A DNA stretch of 64,000 nucleotides from Leptobrachium leishanense (lineage: Eukaryota > Chordata > Amphibia > Anura > Megophryidae). The translations under genes were made by a program, and so were the position numbers. Under the pieces are notes generated by a model. It was not told the DNA's origin. It made no database searches and worked only from the letters and a program-made list of their open reading frames with translations. Below, in pieces: positions 9,101 to 19,640 of the stretch; positions within the stretch are counted from its first letter, which is position 1; every line of letters begins with the position of its first letter. The stretch covers positions 4,526,001 through 4,590,000 of the forward strand of contig CM019066.1 of NCBI GenBank assembly GCA_009667805.1, in the 5' to 3' direction.

Positions 9101-10450
9101 TTAACCCCTTCACTACCGAAATTGAGATATATCTCAGGCTTCAAAGGCACCATCTGGTGCTCGATATAGAGATATATCGATCTGCTGCCCAAAAGCACAT
9201 GAAATCCATTTGCTGAAAACTGATTTCGTCTGCTTTTGGGCTGCAGAAGGTGCCCCAAACGTTTTAGCCCTATGATCATAATGACCAAAGAGCTAAAACT
9301 GTGTAAAATTGGCTGATGAATCCCCTGACATCGGACATTCAGCAGGGAATACAAGCTGTAGCTGTAACGGCTGTTACTCAATATGGCAGTAGATAGTACC
9401 ATCTACTGGCCAAATATGATATTACAGTAAGAAATACATTGGGAATATGCCCAAATATTTTTTACTGTATGATTAATGATTTTTCAAAACAACCACTCCA
9501 GGTTATTAAAAGAGAATCGAAAAGCCACCGCACGTTCAGTGACTTTTCGTTCTCTTCAATTCGGTTCGATTTGGTGATCCGACTTAGGCCACCCTGCGGT
9601 GTATTCAGCAAGCACCACAGGGTCTCTGAATTGCAGGGAAAAGTCGCCGCAAACCCGCCGAAAACTCACCGCAAAACTACGGCAAATGCACACCGAAACC
9701 TGCAAAAACATCTGGATTAACCCTCTGAAAACACCGGAAAAACCCGTGCAGGAGCCGATCACATGCAGCGCAGCCGCCGGAAAAAGCCGACACCGCAGAC
9801 GAATGCAGTGAAGAAATTAGAAAAACTGTTTGCTTGAATGTGTGAAAAGTGAAACACTGTTTGCAAAGAAACGAAAATGTCTGAAATTTACATACGAGGT
9901 CCAAGGAATGATAATAAAAAGGGCTATTACAGAAAAAAATAAGTAAACTTAAAAAATAAAAATCGGAATTTTTTTGGAAAAAAAATCCCGAAAAATGCTT
10001 AAAATTTCCTAAAAAATCTATCAATAAAGAGACTTTTTATTGCAGAATATTATAATCAACGATTTATTAGATATTGAATTAAAATGGGAATATTTTTAAC
10101 ATTGAAGCCTATGGGATTCGCCTGTATAAACCTGCCAAATTAAACCACCGAATGGCAGGGCATTTCGGGAACCTTTCACTGCTGGTTTGTGTTCTCTGAA
10201 TAGACGGAGCATTGCTTCTCTATGGGATTTTCACTGCCCTCAAACAGGCACCGAACAGGCAACTTATGTGCAGGCAATTCGCCAAGATTTGGCGAATTGC
10301 CTGCTCTCTGGATAGCCGAATGGCCAAGAAAGGTAACCGTACACTGAATTTCAGCGTTCCATTCCCTTTCGGCAGCCATTCAGATCTCTTTGAATAACCC
10401 TGACTGGTTCCTGACAATGTTTTTTTGGAAAATCACTTAATAGTGAAAGG
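9101..10450. mobile_element. TTAA-flanked foldback element (D1), split by MITE B1
   Basis: Left end TTAACCCCTTCACTACCGA; right end rc of GATTTTCC.../CACTTAATAGTGAAAGG with the final TTAA lost. Internal hairpins include GAGATATATCTCAGGCTTC with GATATAGAGATATATCG and CCCAAAAGCACATGAAATCC with GATTTCGTCTGCTTTTGGG. Related copies occur at 37803, 47754, 52230-52563, 54787, 55335 and 57202. Ends and TTAA target fit a piggyBac-, T2- or Kolobok-like mechanism; the superfamily is not settled. Confidence 0.75.
9498..10402. mobile_element. CAGGG MITE subfamily B (B1)
   Basis: About 905 bp, start CCAGGTTATTAAAAGAG, end CTTTGAATAACCCTG, TSD ACT (9495-9497, 10403-10405). Removing it joins AACAACCACT to GGTTCCTGACA, which matches the intact D element near 54830 on the other strand. 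Landmarks: AGCAAGCACCACAGGGTC, AGAATATTATAATCAACG, ATTGAAGCCTATGGGATTCG, GGCAATTCGCCAAGATTTGG. Confidence 0.88.
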
Positions 10451-10859
10451 TTTGAGGTTCTGCTCTCCAAATGGTTATAAGGCCCTCAGTATCTCAAGAT
10501 GATATTGCAGAGTTATATGGAGAACGGTGATTTTAGTACCAGATCTAGGATCCAGTACCCAATATATAAAATTCTGAGGCACCTGCTGGTGCGCCCAGTG
10601 GTGTATTTAGGTTTTATGCTGCCCTAGGCCTGACTAAACTCGCGCACCCCCTAGTGTCAAGGGCACATCTCTTCCTGGTTAATCCCCACCCTTCCTCTTT
10701 AAGCTCCGCCTTTTCCTCTCTTTATATTAAAAGTGGATACCAAGTGCCTACTTGTATATTTTGTATACCATTTCAAATGTATCTATTGAGATAAATAAAA
10801 TTATGAAATGTTTAAATTCAAGCATTTTTACAAAGAACAGCCACGCATGTCAAGTATAC

Positions 10860-11410
10860 TGGATCACAGCCACTCTAATTGGTTGAACAATAAAATCCGC
10901 AGAAACGTGCACTGCATATGAGCGTATCACAGAGCTGCACAGCAATAAAACCCACAGAAATGGGCACTGTGTATGAGCATATCAGAACTGCACAGCAATA
11001 AAACTCACAGGAATGTGCAGTGTGTATGAGCGTATCCCAGAGTTCCAGGGCAATAAAACTCACAGTAATATGCAGTGTGTATCACAGAATCCACAGCAAT
11101 AAAACTCCCAGCAATGCAATGTGCAGTGTGTATGAGTGTATCAGAATCCACAGCAATAAAACTCCCAGCAATGCAATGTGCGGTGTGTGTCAGCGTATCA
11201 GAATCCACAGCAATAAAACTCCCAGCAATGCAATGTGCGGTGTGTGTCAGCGTATCAGAATTCACAGCAATAAAACTCACAGCAATGCAATGTGTGGTGT
11301 GTGTCAGCGTATCAGAATCCACAGCAATAAAACTCCCAGCAATGCAATGTGCGGTGTGTATGAGTGCATCAGAATCCACTGCAATAAGACTCCCAGCAAA
11401 CCGAGTGAAT
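10860..11410. repeat. 57-bp minisatellite, about 10 copies
   Basis: Unit built from CACAGCAATAAAACTCCCAG, CAATGCAATGTGCGGTGTGT and GTCAGCGTATCAGAATC. Period measured as 57 bp from the CCACAGCAAT starts at 11091, 11148 and 11205. The same repeat in inverse orientation occurs in the hAT element at 35056. Confidence 0.92.
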
Positions 11411-11697
11411 ATGAGCACACAGCAATTATTTATTCTATATTTACCGGCCTCCGTCCGCGGTAGGGCTGTGTGCGGACTCAGCAGGGACTGTGTACGGACT
11501 CAGCAGGAGGTCCCTCCAGGCCACGTTAGGATGGCGGCTGTGCCTGTGCGTGGAGTCATCTTGTCAGCAGTGGGGTACCACTGCCAGAGGGTGCACCGTG
11601 GCTTTGATTCCCTTCCCGGTGGGTGTTCAGTCCAGAATAGAGTGAGAGTCCGTGTTAACAAAAGGGCGGGCAGCTGTGTGCGTGTCATGTGGTTCAG

Positions 11698-11736
11698 CCA
11701 GTCAGGTGGTACTGAGACTCAGTACCACCTGACTGG
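11698..11736. repeat. Perfect short hairpin
   Basis: Arms CCAGTCAGGTGGTACTGA and its exact complement are separated by GAC. It lies in the GC-richer centre of the hAT element. Possible role unknown; it could be a foldback relic or RNA hairpin. Confidence 0.9.
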
Positions 11737-12179
11737 CCGGACCGCGTGACCTGCACGCAGCCTCACCAGGAGCCAGGCAGCTCAATGACAAATTTCTATC
11801 ACTGCAGTGCTGGTTAAGGAAAGGTCCACTTTAAACAGCAGTAAGCAGACAGGGCTTCATACAGTATTCTGCTGATACCCCCCCTTTACCTGCCGTTTAC
11901 TGTCATCTTCTCTCTCTGCACACAAATCACATCCCCCTCCCCTCTGCTAGAGCTGCTGCGGGGCAGGGGAGGAGCTATGGAGGGAGGAGAGGGGGATTTT
12001 TATTCTATTCGATTTTATTCCAGATGCAAACGCCCTGCTCCGCTGCTCATTGTTTGAGAACACAGCTCAAAGCTGACACACAGTGACAGTGGCACCTCCT
12101 AGTACCCCTAATGACACCCCAATAATCACTGGTACCTGGGGCGGCCCACCCCCTGCCACTCCCCTAAGTACACCACTGC

Positions 12180-12776
12180 TCTGTGATATGCTCACACACA
12201 AGTTTGACGAACTGCCAGCAAGTACGGTGCTGTTTGAAGGCAGTGCAAATCCCCATAGAGAAGTAATGGTTAATCTATTCAGAGAACACCAAACAGCAGA
12301 GAAATGTCAGTGAAATGTCCTGATGTTCGGTGGTTTCAATCAGCAGGTTTATTCAGGTCGAACCCCATAGGTTTCAATGTTAAAAATATTCAAGTTTTTA
12401 TGCAATATCTAATAAACCATTTATTATTTTAATCTGCAGTAAAAAGTCTTTATTGTTTTTTTTTTTAGTACCTTTTAGTAATTCTCCCCCCCCCTTTTTT
12501 TTAATAGCGTTTTTTCTTTTTTCTGTAACAGAACTTTTTATTATCATTCATAGGATCTTATATGTAAATTCCAAACATTTTCGTTAAGTAGTTCTTTTGA
12601 AAACAGCAGATCACGGGTTTGCGGTGGCAGCATTCAGCGGCCGACTCCATGCACTTTGGGGACCCTGCGGTGAATGGTGAATTCACTGCAGGGTGGGGAA
12701 ATTGTATTCCCAGAAGTGCAGGGAACTACAGAACACCAAAATGTTGGCGTCATTTCGGTGCTCTGTGAGTAACCCA
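12180..12776. mobile_element. CAGGG-type MITE fragment (C5), inverted orientation
   Basis: Contains subfamily landmarks in reverse: AATCCCCATAGAGAAGTAAT, TTCAGAGAACACC, CGAACCCCATAGGTTTCAAT, GGACCCTGCGGTGAAT and right end CTCTGTGAGTAACCC. The left terminus is missing. Confidence 0.65.
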
Positions 12777-12832
12777 TTTAGTGGTGAGGTTTTTTGCTGC
12801 CCCCTGGAAAGTGAAAGCTTAGGCCTTGCCTA

Positions 12833-12905
12833 CCCAGGACATACTTGAAAATGAGTGAAATCTCAATGTATCCTTCCTGGCAAAATACTTTGCAAAAGTA
12901 AAAAG
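12833..12905 (+). mobile_element. LINE/SINE 3' tail fragment
   Basis: CAGGACATACTTGAAAATGA, GTGAAATCTCAATGTATCC, TTCCTGG, then an A-rich end. Same tail as LINE 61190-62575 and SINE 26322-26530. Too short to tell whether it came from the LINE or the SINE. Confidence 0.7.
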
Positions 12906-13309
12906 AGAAAAAAAAAATATTATTATTTTTTAGAGGTCGGGCCACCGCCCCCTGGAAAGTGCCGCCCTAGGCCTAGGCCTTGTTGGCCTAGGCCAAAATA
13001 CACCACTGGGAGCGCCGTCTTGTACTTCTGTTCAGTCAGATGCAGACAGGATACCCTTTTAATGTCTTTATTTGCAATAAATCTGTCAATAAATGATGAC
13101 CAAGGGGAAGGAAGTCCAGAGGTGACCAGGTCACCGCTGCCTCTGCTGAGGGTGTTAAAACTATGCCTGAAGCCAGTACTGTAACCAATAGGTTCCAGAA
13201 CCCCAGCGTAGACCCAATCTCCATGTCTCCAGTCAGCTCAGGTACGTCAAACACTGAGAGCAAGCAGCCTATGGGAAATGCACACAATTTCAACATCAAC
13301 GCACACTAT

Positions 13310-13683
13310 ACTTAGGAAGACTAATTCTTGGTTCTCTGATCGACAGTGTGGTGTCACAAGCTAAGGATGGAAAATATCGGAGATACTTTAAAATTTACAG
13401 CCAATAGGCAATAAACTTCGCACACAGCCAAAGTCAATCAGCCACAGAAATCCACGAACCTTAAAAGTCTGGGTGCAAACTGAAGCCACGAAGGATCAAC
13501 CTATTTGCAACAACTTCTAAAGTAACCTAGATATTTTCCATCCTAAGCTTGTAACACCACACAGAAGCACTGTCAATCAGACAACCAAGAATTACCCTCC
13601 CTATCCCAGATGAACTAGATCACTAAAATATTATGTGCATGGATGTATACGTTCTTGAACCGGAGCTAGTGTGACTGGACACT
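13310..13683. repeat. Inverted repeat, also copied at 15085-15203
   Basis: ATTCTTGGTTCTCTGATCGA through CTAAGGATGGAAAATAT (13324-13377) is the complement of ATATTTTCCATCCTAAGC through CAACCAAGAATTA (13530-13595). The right arm plus its flank (CACTGTCAATCAG...GTATACGTTCTTGAACC) recurs in direct orientation at 15085-15203, on the other side of the hairpin-train element and a SINE. Probably a foldback element or local duplication. Confidence 0.6.
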
Positions 13684-13687
13684 TTAA

Positions 13688-14870
13688 CCACTTCAATGCT
13701 AAGGACGCGCTCAGCGCGTCCTCAGCATTACCGCTGGTGTGCTGAGGACGCGCTGAGCGCGTCCTCACATTGGGGTCAGCGTTCGGCCGGGTTCCGGCCG
13801 ATCGCTGGCCCCTCCGGTGCGGGCTGACATCCTGGATGTCAGCCCGGCATCCGGACCAGCAGCCGCCATTATTAGGTGTCATCGCGGGGGCGCGATGACA
13901 CCTAATTCAGGCGCCCCCCCGCATGTGCGGAGGAGGCGCCTGAAAGGGAGGGGGGGGAGGTCCTTCGGACCTCTCTCCCTCCCGATCGGCGGCGCACAGG
14001 GGGTTAACCCAGGCATCATTTGGAAGGGCACAGCCTGCCCTTCCAAATGATGCCTGGCATTAACCCCTGGGGAGCTGGATCGCAAATCGGCGCTGAAAAG
14101 CGCCGATTCGCGATCCTTCCCGGGAGCTGGCCGACATCTTGGATGTCGGCCAAGCTTCCGGGAACTCCCCCAGAGGACTGGCGTCATCGTGCGTAGCACG
14201 ATGACGCCAGTCCTACAGTTAACCCCTAACTGCCACCAAGTGTGGAGATAGGGAGTTCCAATGAACTCCCTATCTCCCGATCCGTGGCAGCTAGGGGTTA
14301 AATTTTGATATCGTTGGATCGGCCAGAGCATGGCCGTTCCAACGATACCAAACATGAAAGTTAAAAATGTTGTAAAAAAAAACAAAACTTTTTTTTCTTT
14401 TTTTTGGGTTTGTTAATGCAGCAATATTGTTCCCATTTCAATTATAATGTGAACAATGATGCTGCACTAACGATTTTTGTATGCGGTGCGTTTGTTAAAA
14501 ATAGTGTAATTTTCCCCAAAAAAAAATGTAACGAGACCCCATCTCTAATTTTTTTAACAAGCGCACCCCATACAAAATATAACCGCAATTGCTCGCATGT
14601 TAAAATGTGGAAAAAAACACTTTACACGTTGTAAATTATTGAAAAATACATATTTTATTGCATTTTTTGTTATAATATACAGACATGACATAACGTATAC
14701 ATATAATAATGACATATTATGAATCTACCGAGTCTGACGGAAAGAACGATATATAATATGTCGGTGTCATATACTAAAATAAGCCTTAAAAACACGTTTA
14801 AACATGATGCGCAAAACAGGTAAAAAATGACCTCAGCACAGGGGCGGGAAAAGCCTCAGCAGCGAAAGGG
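13688..14870. mobile_element. Hairpin-train TTAA element, copy E1
   Basis: TTAA (13684-13687 and 14871-14874) flanks ends CCACTTCAATGCTAAGG and CCTCAGCAGCGAAAGGG (inverted, imperfect). The left 650 bp is GC-rich and made of hairpins one after another: GGACGCGCT/AGCGCGTCC twice, GGGCTGACATCC/GGATGTCAGCCC, AATTAGGTGTCATCGCG/CGCGATGACACCTAATT, CAGGCGCC/GGCGCCTG, GAGGTCC/GGACCTC, GGCATCATTTGGAAGGGCA/TGCCCTTCCAAATGATGCC, ATCGGCGCT/AGCGCCGAT, GGCCGACATC/GATGTCGGCC, GACTGGCGTCATCGTGC/GCACGATGACGCCAGTC, GATAGGGAGTTC/GAACTCCCTATC, GTTGGAT/GTTCCAAC. The right half is AT-rich (GCAATATTGTTCCCATTTC, ATAATATACAGACATGACAT). No open frame encodes a known domain. TTAA targeting suggests a piggyBac-, T2- or Kolobok-like source; not resolved. 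Confidence 0.85.
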
Positions 14871-14904
14871 TTAAATATGGTGAATGCAGGCAGGGATACA
14901 TAAT

Positions 14905-15072
14905 ATGCATCCTAACGTCTGTGGAGACACAGGTTTGAATCCCGGCAAGAGCACCTTCCTAGTAAGTGCCCTTGGGCAAGACACCTAACTTTACATACTC
15001 GCCGCCCAGGACATACTTGAAAACAAGAGAAATCTCAATGTATCCTTCCTGGTAAAATGCTTACAAAAAAAA
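14905..15072 (+). mobile_element. tRNA-derived SINE with LINE tail, 5'-truncated (SINE2)
   Basis: GTCTGTGGAGACACAGG and GGTTTGAATCCC (a B-box-like motif at 14932-14943) precede AAGTGCCCTTGGGCAAGACA, CATACTCGCCGCCCAGGACA and the LINE-type tail TCTCAATGTATCCTTCCTGG with an A-rich end. Same architecture as the SINE at 26322 (-). The A box is not visible here. Confidence 0.75.
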
Positions 15073-15203
15073 ATTGACAAAGAAGCACTGTCAATCAGAG
15101 AACCTAGAATTATTCTTCCTATCTCAGATGAAATAGGTCACTAAGTATTATGTGTGTGGATGTAACCATTCTTGAACTGGATCTAGGACACTTTAAAAAT
15201 TAT

Positions 15204-17096
15204 CAGGGTTATTCAAAGAGCTCCGAATTCCTGGAGAAAGGTAACCGAACGATGAAATTCAGCCAACGTTTACCTTTCTTGGCCATTCGGCTATCCAGAG
15301 AGCAGGCAATTCGCCAACTCCTGGCGAATTGCCTGCACATACGGTGCCTGTTCGGTAGACATGTGCACAGCACAAAATTTCGTTTTGAACTAATGCATTA
15401 GTACTAAAATGCAATTTATTTAGTTACTAAAGAAATTCGTTTTCAGTTCTTTAGTATGAAAACTAATTTCATTCATCCGAAAACCAGTGGATACAATTAC
15501 TATTGTAGTGGCTCCTCAGAGGGCTGAGATCGCTGCTTGTTACAGTATCTCTCACTCTCAGCACAATGTGGGCCATATTATATAGCTGGTGCTAACATAA
15601 CCAGAGCTGTTGTAAACTTCCCAGAGCTATTATAGTCTATGGAGGTTTTCAGTTTACAACAGCTCTGGTTAAGTTAGCACCAACATTGCAATACTGCCCC
15701 GTGTCAGGCAAAGCTGTTACAGTAACTGACTGCTGCTCATCACAGCGCTCAGAGTTTCAGTAAAACTAGTAAATAATATTTTTATATATAAGACGTTAGA
15801 ACAATATTATTTTCTTGTTTTACTGAAACTCTGAGCGCTGTGATGAGCAGCAGTCAGTTACTGTAACAGCTGAGCCTGATACATTGTACTGAGAGATAAT
15901 GTAACAAGCAGCCGATCTCCGCGCTCACAGCCACTGGATTTAAAGGGCTAAAAAAAAAAGGCTCCTCTCTGTATAATGTTTAGAACATCCTCCTGCATTA
16001 ATTAATACCCCTCTCTGTATAATGTATACAACATCCACCTGCATTAATTAATACCCCTCTCTGTATAAATATAGAACATCCTCCTGAATTAATGCCCCTC
16101 TCTGTATAGAACATCTTCCTGCATTGGCATGTGGAGGGTGCAGAACTTCGGATGTTGCGATGTTGCGCTCTTCATTGCTGGTCTCCTTCACTCATCAATG
16201 TAATATCACAAAGAGGACTGAAACTAAAATGTAGTGCATTTTATTTTAGTTTCTTTCGTTTTTTGTACTGAGCAGTTTCGTTTCTCTTGAGTCATACTAA
16301 AACTAAATTATCCCAAAATTCGGACTAAATCGCTTTAGTACTAAAACGAATGCACATGTCTACTGTTCGGTGCCTGTTCGAGGGCAGTGAAATCCCCATA
16401 GAGAAGCAATGCCTCGGCTATTCAGAGAACACAAACCAGCAGGGAAAAGTTGGCGAATTGCCCTGCCATTTGGTGGTTTAATTCGGCAGGTTTATTCAGG
16501 CGAATCCCATAGGCTTTAATGTTAAAAATATTACCGTTTTAATTCAATATCTATTAAACCGTTCATTATAATATTCTTCAGTAAAAAGTCTCTTTATTTT
16601 AAGATTTTGTTAGGACCTTTTAAGCATTTTTTGGGATTTTTTTGCAAACATTTTTTTTCCGTCTTTTTTTTATTGTTTGTTCTTTTTTTTCTGTACCAGC
16701 CCTTTTTATTATCATTCTTTGGATCTTATATGTAAATTTCAGACATTGTCGCTCAGTAGTTTCTTTGCAAACAGCGTTTCACTTTTCAAACATTCAAGCA
16801 TACTTTTTTTCTTCACCTCCTTCGTCCGCGGTGTCGGCTTTTTCCGGCAGCTGCTCTGTGCTCTGATCGGCTCCTGCTCAGGTTTCTCCGGCGTCTTCGC
16901 GGGTTAACCCAGATGTTTTTGTGGGTTTCGGTGTGCATTCGCCCTCGTTTTGCGGTGAGTTTTCGACAGGTTTGCGACGACTTTTCCGAATGCACCGCAG
17001 GGTCGCCGAAATGGGATCGTCAAATCGCACCGAATTGAAGAGAATGAAAAGTCACCTAACGTGCGGTGACTTTTCGATTCTCTTTTAATAACCCTG
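15204..17096. mobile_element. CAGGG MITE subfamily B (B2), split by hAT 3
   Basis: Ends CAGGGTTATTCAAAGAG and CTTTTAATAACCCTG, TSD TAT (15201-15203, 17097-17099). Without the hAT element and its TSD copy it is 878 bp, the usual size of the subfamily. Orientation of internal landmarks is opposite to B3-B5. Confidence 0.9.
15356..16362. mobile_element. hAT MITE 3 (TAGACATGTGCA ends), 1007 bp
   Basis: Termini TAGACATGTGCA and TGCACATGTCTA, perfect 8-bp TSD CTGTTCGG (15348-15355, 16363-16370). Inside are two nested stems: a 30-bp-arm one (GGTGCTAACATAACCAGAGC against GCTCTGGTTAAGTTAGCACC) and a perfect 54-bp-arm one (15712-15765 against about 15817-15870). A 46-bp repeat (CTCTCTGTATAATGTATA, ACATCCTCCTGCATTAA) occurs about four times at 15962-16125. 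Closest relative: 31701-32867. Confidence 0.93.
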
Positions 17097-17099
17097 TAT

Positions 17100-17872
17100 G
17101 ACTACAAGTATAGGATCCGTGCACTATAGCCACTTTAGTAAGCTGAAGTTGTTACGTTGCTTTCTGTTTCAGCCTATACTAAGTACAGAGAGCTGGAATA
17201 ATCCTTTGAAGAGGCACCAAGAGGAGCTGTATACAAAATAGATGATTCCCCATCATTTGAGTGCAGTCTGTGGGCTTCCTGGATAACTGAAAGATTTTAA
17301 AGCAGGTTACTCTATAACGAGAGCTGCAACAAAACAGCGCGTCGAGTGAAATTCCGATGTGCAAGCAATTAAAAAATGCTATTGTTTATATATATATTTT
17401 TTTCTTCAAAGTAACCTGAAAAGTGCTGTTTCTAACGAAGAAATTGTAATTCTATGCAGCGACAACAAAGAGAATTTTGAAGAGCAGGAGCAGCTCAGCG
17501 CTCATTCTTTGTCATAATGAAGGGGCTGGCCTGTGAGCGCAGCAGTGCCGCGATTGTTGAAAGCAAAAAAGAAAAGGAGAAATATTTAATAATAATAATA
17601 AGCATTTTTCATTTTATTTCTTGAAAGTGAAAGGCTGTCAGCATGCAAGACTGACGGGGAAAAAAAGGAACCTTAAAAGCCGTTACGGAATTATCTGGGT
17701 TTGGTACAAATGTGAAACTGGTTATTCATGTGGAAATTACTGTGTTGTTTTAGAAAAACTAAATTTAAAACCTTATAAGCGAAAGAAAGGAAAAAGTTAG
17801 TGAAATAGTCGATTACTTGGTCAAAAATAGACACACACAGTTAATTTAATGGGTTGATAAAAAAAATTTGTG
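17100..17872. other. Unique sequence, possibly containing conserved non-coding DNA
   Basis: No repeat relation to the rest of the window. 17370-17640 is AT-rich with clusters such as TTCTTTGTCATAATGAAGGG and GGAGAAATATTTAATAAT, a texture often seen in vertebrate conserved non-coding elements. This is only an impression; no alignment could be made. Confidence 0.25.
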
Positions 17873-19640
17873 TCTTACATAGTTATGGGCTGAAAAAAGA
17901 CATGCTCCATCAGGTTCAGCCTTTCACACATCACCTACTGCTGTTGATCCAAAAGAAGGCAAAACACCCAGTCTGAAGCGCTCGTCAATATGTAACATAC
18001 TGGGAAAAAATTCCTTCTTGACCCCAGAATGGCGTCAGATTCCTCCTTGGATCAAGAAGTGTTTACCCACATATTAAATATTATAACCCTTAATATTCTG
18101 TGTCTGCAGGAAATCATCCAGGCGTTGTTTAAAAGTCTGTACAGTCTCTGACCCAACCACCTCAACAGGCAGAGAATTCCACAGCTTTGTTGTTCTCACC
18201 GTAAAATAACCCTTCCTATGCTTTAGGCTGAATTTCCTTTCGTCCAGTGTAAATGGGTGACCTCGTGTCCTGTGTATAGTCCTGTTAATAAATAGGTTTC
18301 CAGACAATGGTTTATAATGGCCCCGTATATATTTATCTAAAGTTATCAGATCCCCTCTAAGGCCACGTATATATTTGTATAAGGTTATCAGATTCCCCTC
18401 TAAGGCCCCGTATATATTTATATAAAGCTATCAGATCCCCTCTAAGGCCCCATATATATTTCTATAAAGTTATCAGATCCCCTCTAAGGCCCCGTACATA
18501 TTTATATAAAGTTATGAGATCCCCTCTAAGGCCCCGTATATATTTATATAAGGTTATCAGATCCCCTCTAAGGCGCCGTTTCTCTAAACTAAACAGGTTT
18601 AAGCTTGTTAGTTTTTCCTCATAACTTAACCCTTCCATTCCCCTTGTTAATTTAGTTGCCCGTCTCTGAACTTTTTCTAGCGCTATAATATCCTTTCTTA
18701 AGACAGGTGCCCAAAATCACACGGCATATTCAAGGTGCGTCTTACCATTGATTTATAAAGAGGCAAAATTATGTTTTCATCTCGAGAATGAATTCCCCTT
18801 TTAATGCCAATACCTTGCTGGCCACGGCGGCTGCTGTTTGACATTGCACATTGTTACTTAGTTTGAAGTCTATGATTATTCCTAAATCCTTCTCCTGCTT
18901 TGATTTCCCTAACTCAGTACCATTTAAGGTATACAATGCTTGTGTGTTCTTCACTTCAAAGTGCATAACTTTGCATTTATCTACATTAAACTTCATCTGC
19001 CATTTAAGTGCCCAGTCCCCCAATCTATCTAAATCCCTCTGCAGCGAAGTAACATCCTGCTCACATTGTATTACTTTTCCTAGTTTTGTGTCATCTGCAA
19101 ACACTGATACATGGATTTCAATGCCTATTTCAAGGTCATTTATAAATAAATTGAATAGAATTGGTCCTATAACAGACCCCTGAGGGACACCACTTACCAC
19201 TGATGTCCATTTTGAAAATGTACTATTTACGACCACTCTCTATACCCTATCTTTTAGCCAGTTTTCTATCCAAGAACAAGTATTTTCATCTAGACCAACT
19301 TTTGTTAATTTAAGTAGTAACCTCGTGTCGAGCTGTGTCGAAAGCTTTGGCAAAATCCAAGTAAATCACATCCACTGCGACCCCCTGATCTATACTTCTA
19401 CTTACTCCTCATAGAACGTAATTAGGTTAGTCTGACATGATCTGTGTTTCATAAAACCATGCGGATTCCTGCTAATTACATTATACCTCCCAATAAATTC
19501 CTGAATATTATCCCTTAGTAACCCCTCAAATACTTTCCCAGCCACAGATGTTAAGCTCACATGTCTATAATTCCCAGGCATAAATTTTAAACCTTTCTTA
19601 AATATAGGGACCACGTCAGCTTTTCTCCAATCCTTGGTAC
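17873..19640 (-). pseudogene. CR1 LINE, RT and C-terminal ORF2 region, 5'-truncated
   Basis: On the - strand, 19614-19402 encodes VPIFKKGLKFMPGNYRHVSL and the following HGFMKHRSCQTNLITFYEE (RT fingers), with M at the family's HGF motif. 19236-18769 encodes VVSGVPQGSVIGPILFNLFI, FADDTKLG (the catalytic YADD-type box) and WQMKFNVDKCKVMHF. 18307-18074 encodes TRGHPFTLDERKF and TTKLWNSLPVEVV, the CR1 C-terminus. These match CR1 order and spacing. Frameshifts separate the blocks. The 3'UTR (17873-18070) contains a GTTCAGCC...GGGCTGAAAAAAGACATG block seen again at 49833-50055. Non-functional. Confidence 0.9.
18319..18575 (-). repeat. 42-bp coding minisatellite within CR1 ORF2
   Basis: Five to six tandem copies of a 42-bp unit (AGAGGGGATCTGATAAC plus TTTATATAAATATATACGGGG on -). 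In the CR1 frame each unit reads [11 protein letters not shown](R/Y)-G, the family's conserved [13 protein letters not shown] segment. Period 42-43, so frame is mostly kept. Confidence 0.85.

Larger units (their letters stand above)
10596..13008. mobile_element. hAT element with minisatellite, 2.4 kb (CAGTGGTGTATTTAGG ends)
   Basis: Termini CAGTGGTGTATTTAGG and GGCCAAAATACACCACTG; 8-bp flanks GGTGCGCC (10588-10595) and GGAGCGCC (13009-13016) match at 7 of 8. It holds a 57-bp minisatellite, a perfect 18-bp-arm hairpin at 11698-11736, a second hAT-like end (TACACCACTG near 12175), a subfamily C MITE and a LINE/SINE tail fragment at 12833. No transposase frame is seen; the 224-codon + frame at 11075-11749 is minisatellite plus GC-rich sequence and has no recognisable domain. 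Confidence 0.8.

Noticed and set aside
11005..11749. Frames of 137-224 codons across the 57-bp array
   Set aside because: Minisatellite artefacts; no domain and no conserved start.
13688..14870. CRISPR array from regularly spaced palindromes
   Set aside because: The stems all differ in sequence and spacing, and the genome is vertebrate; it is a transposable element.
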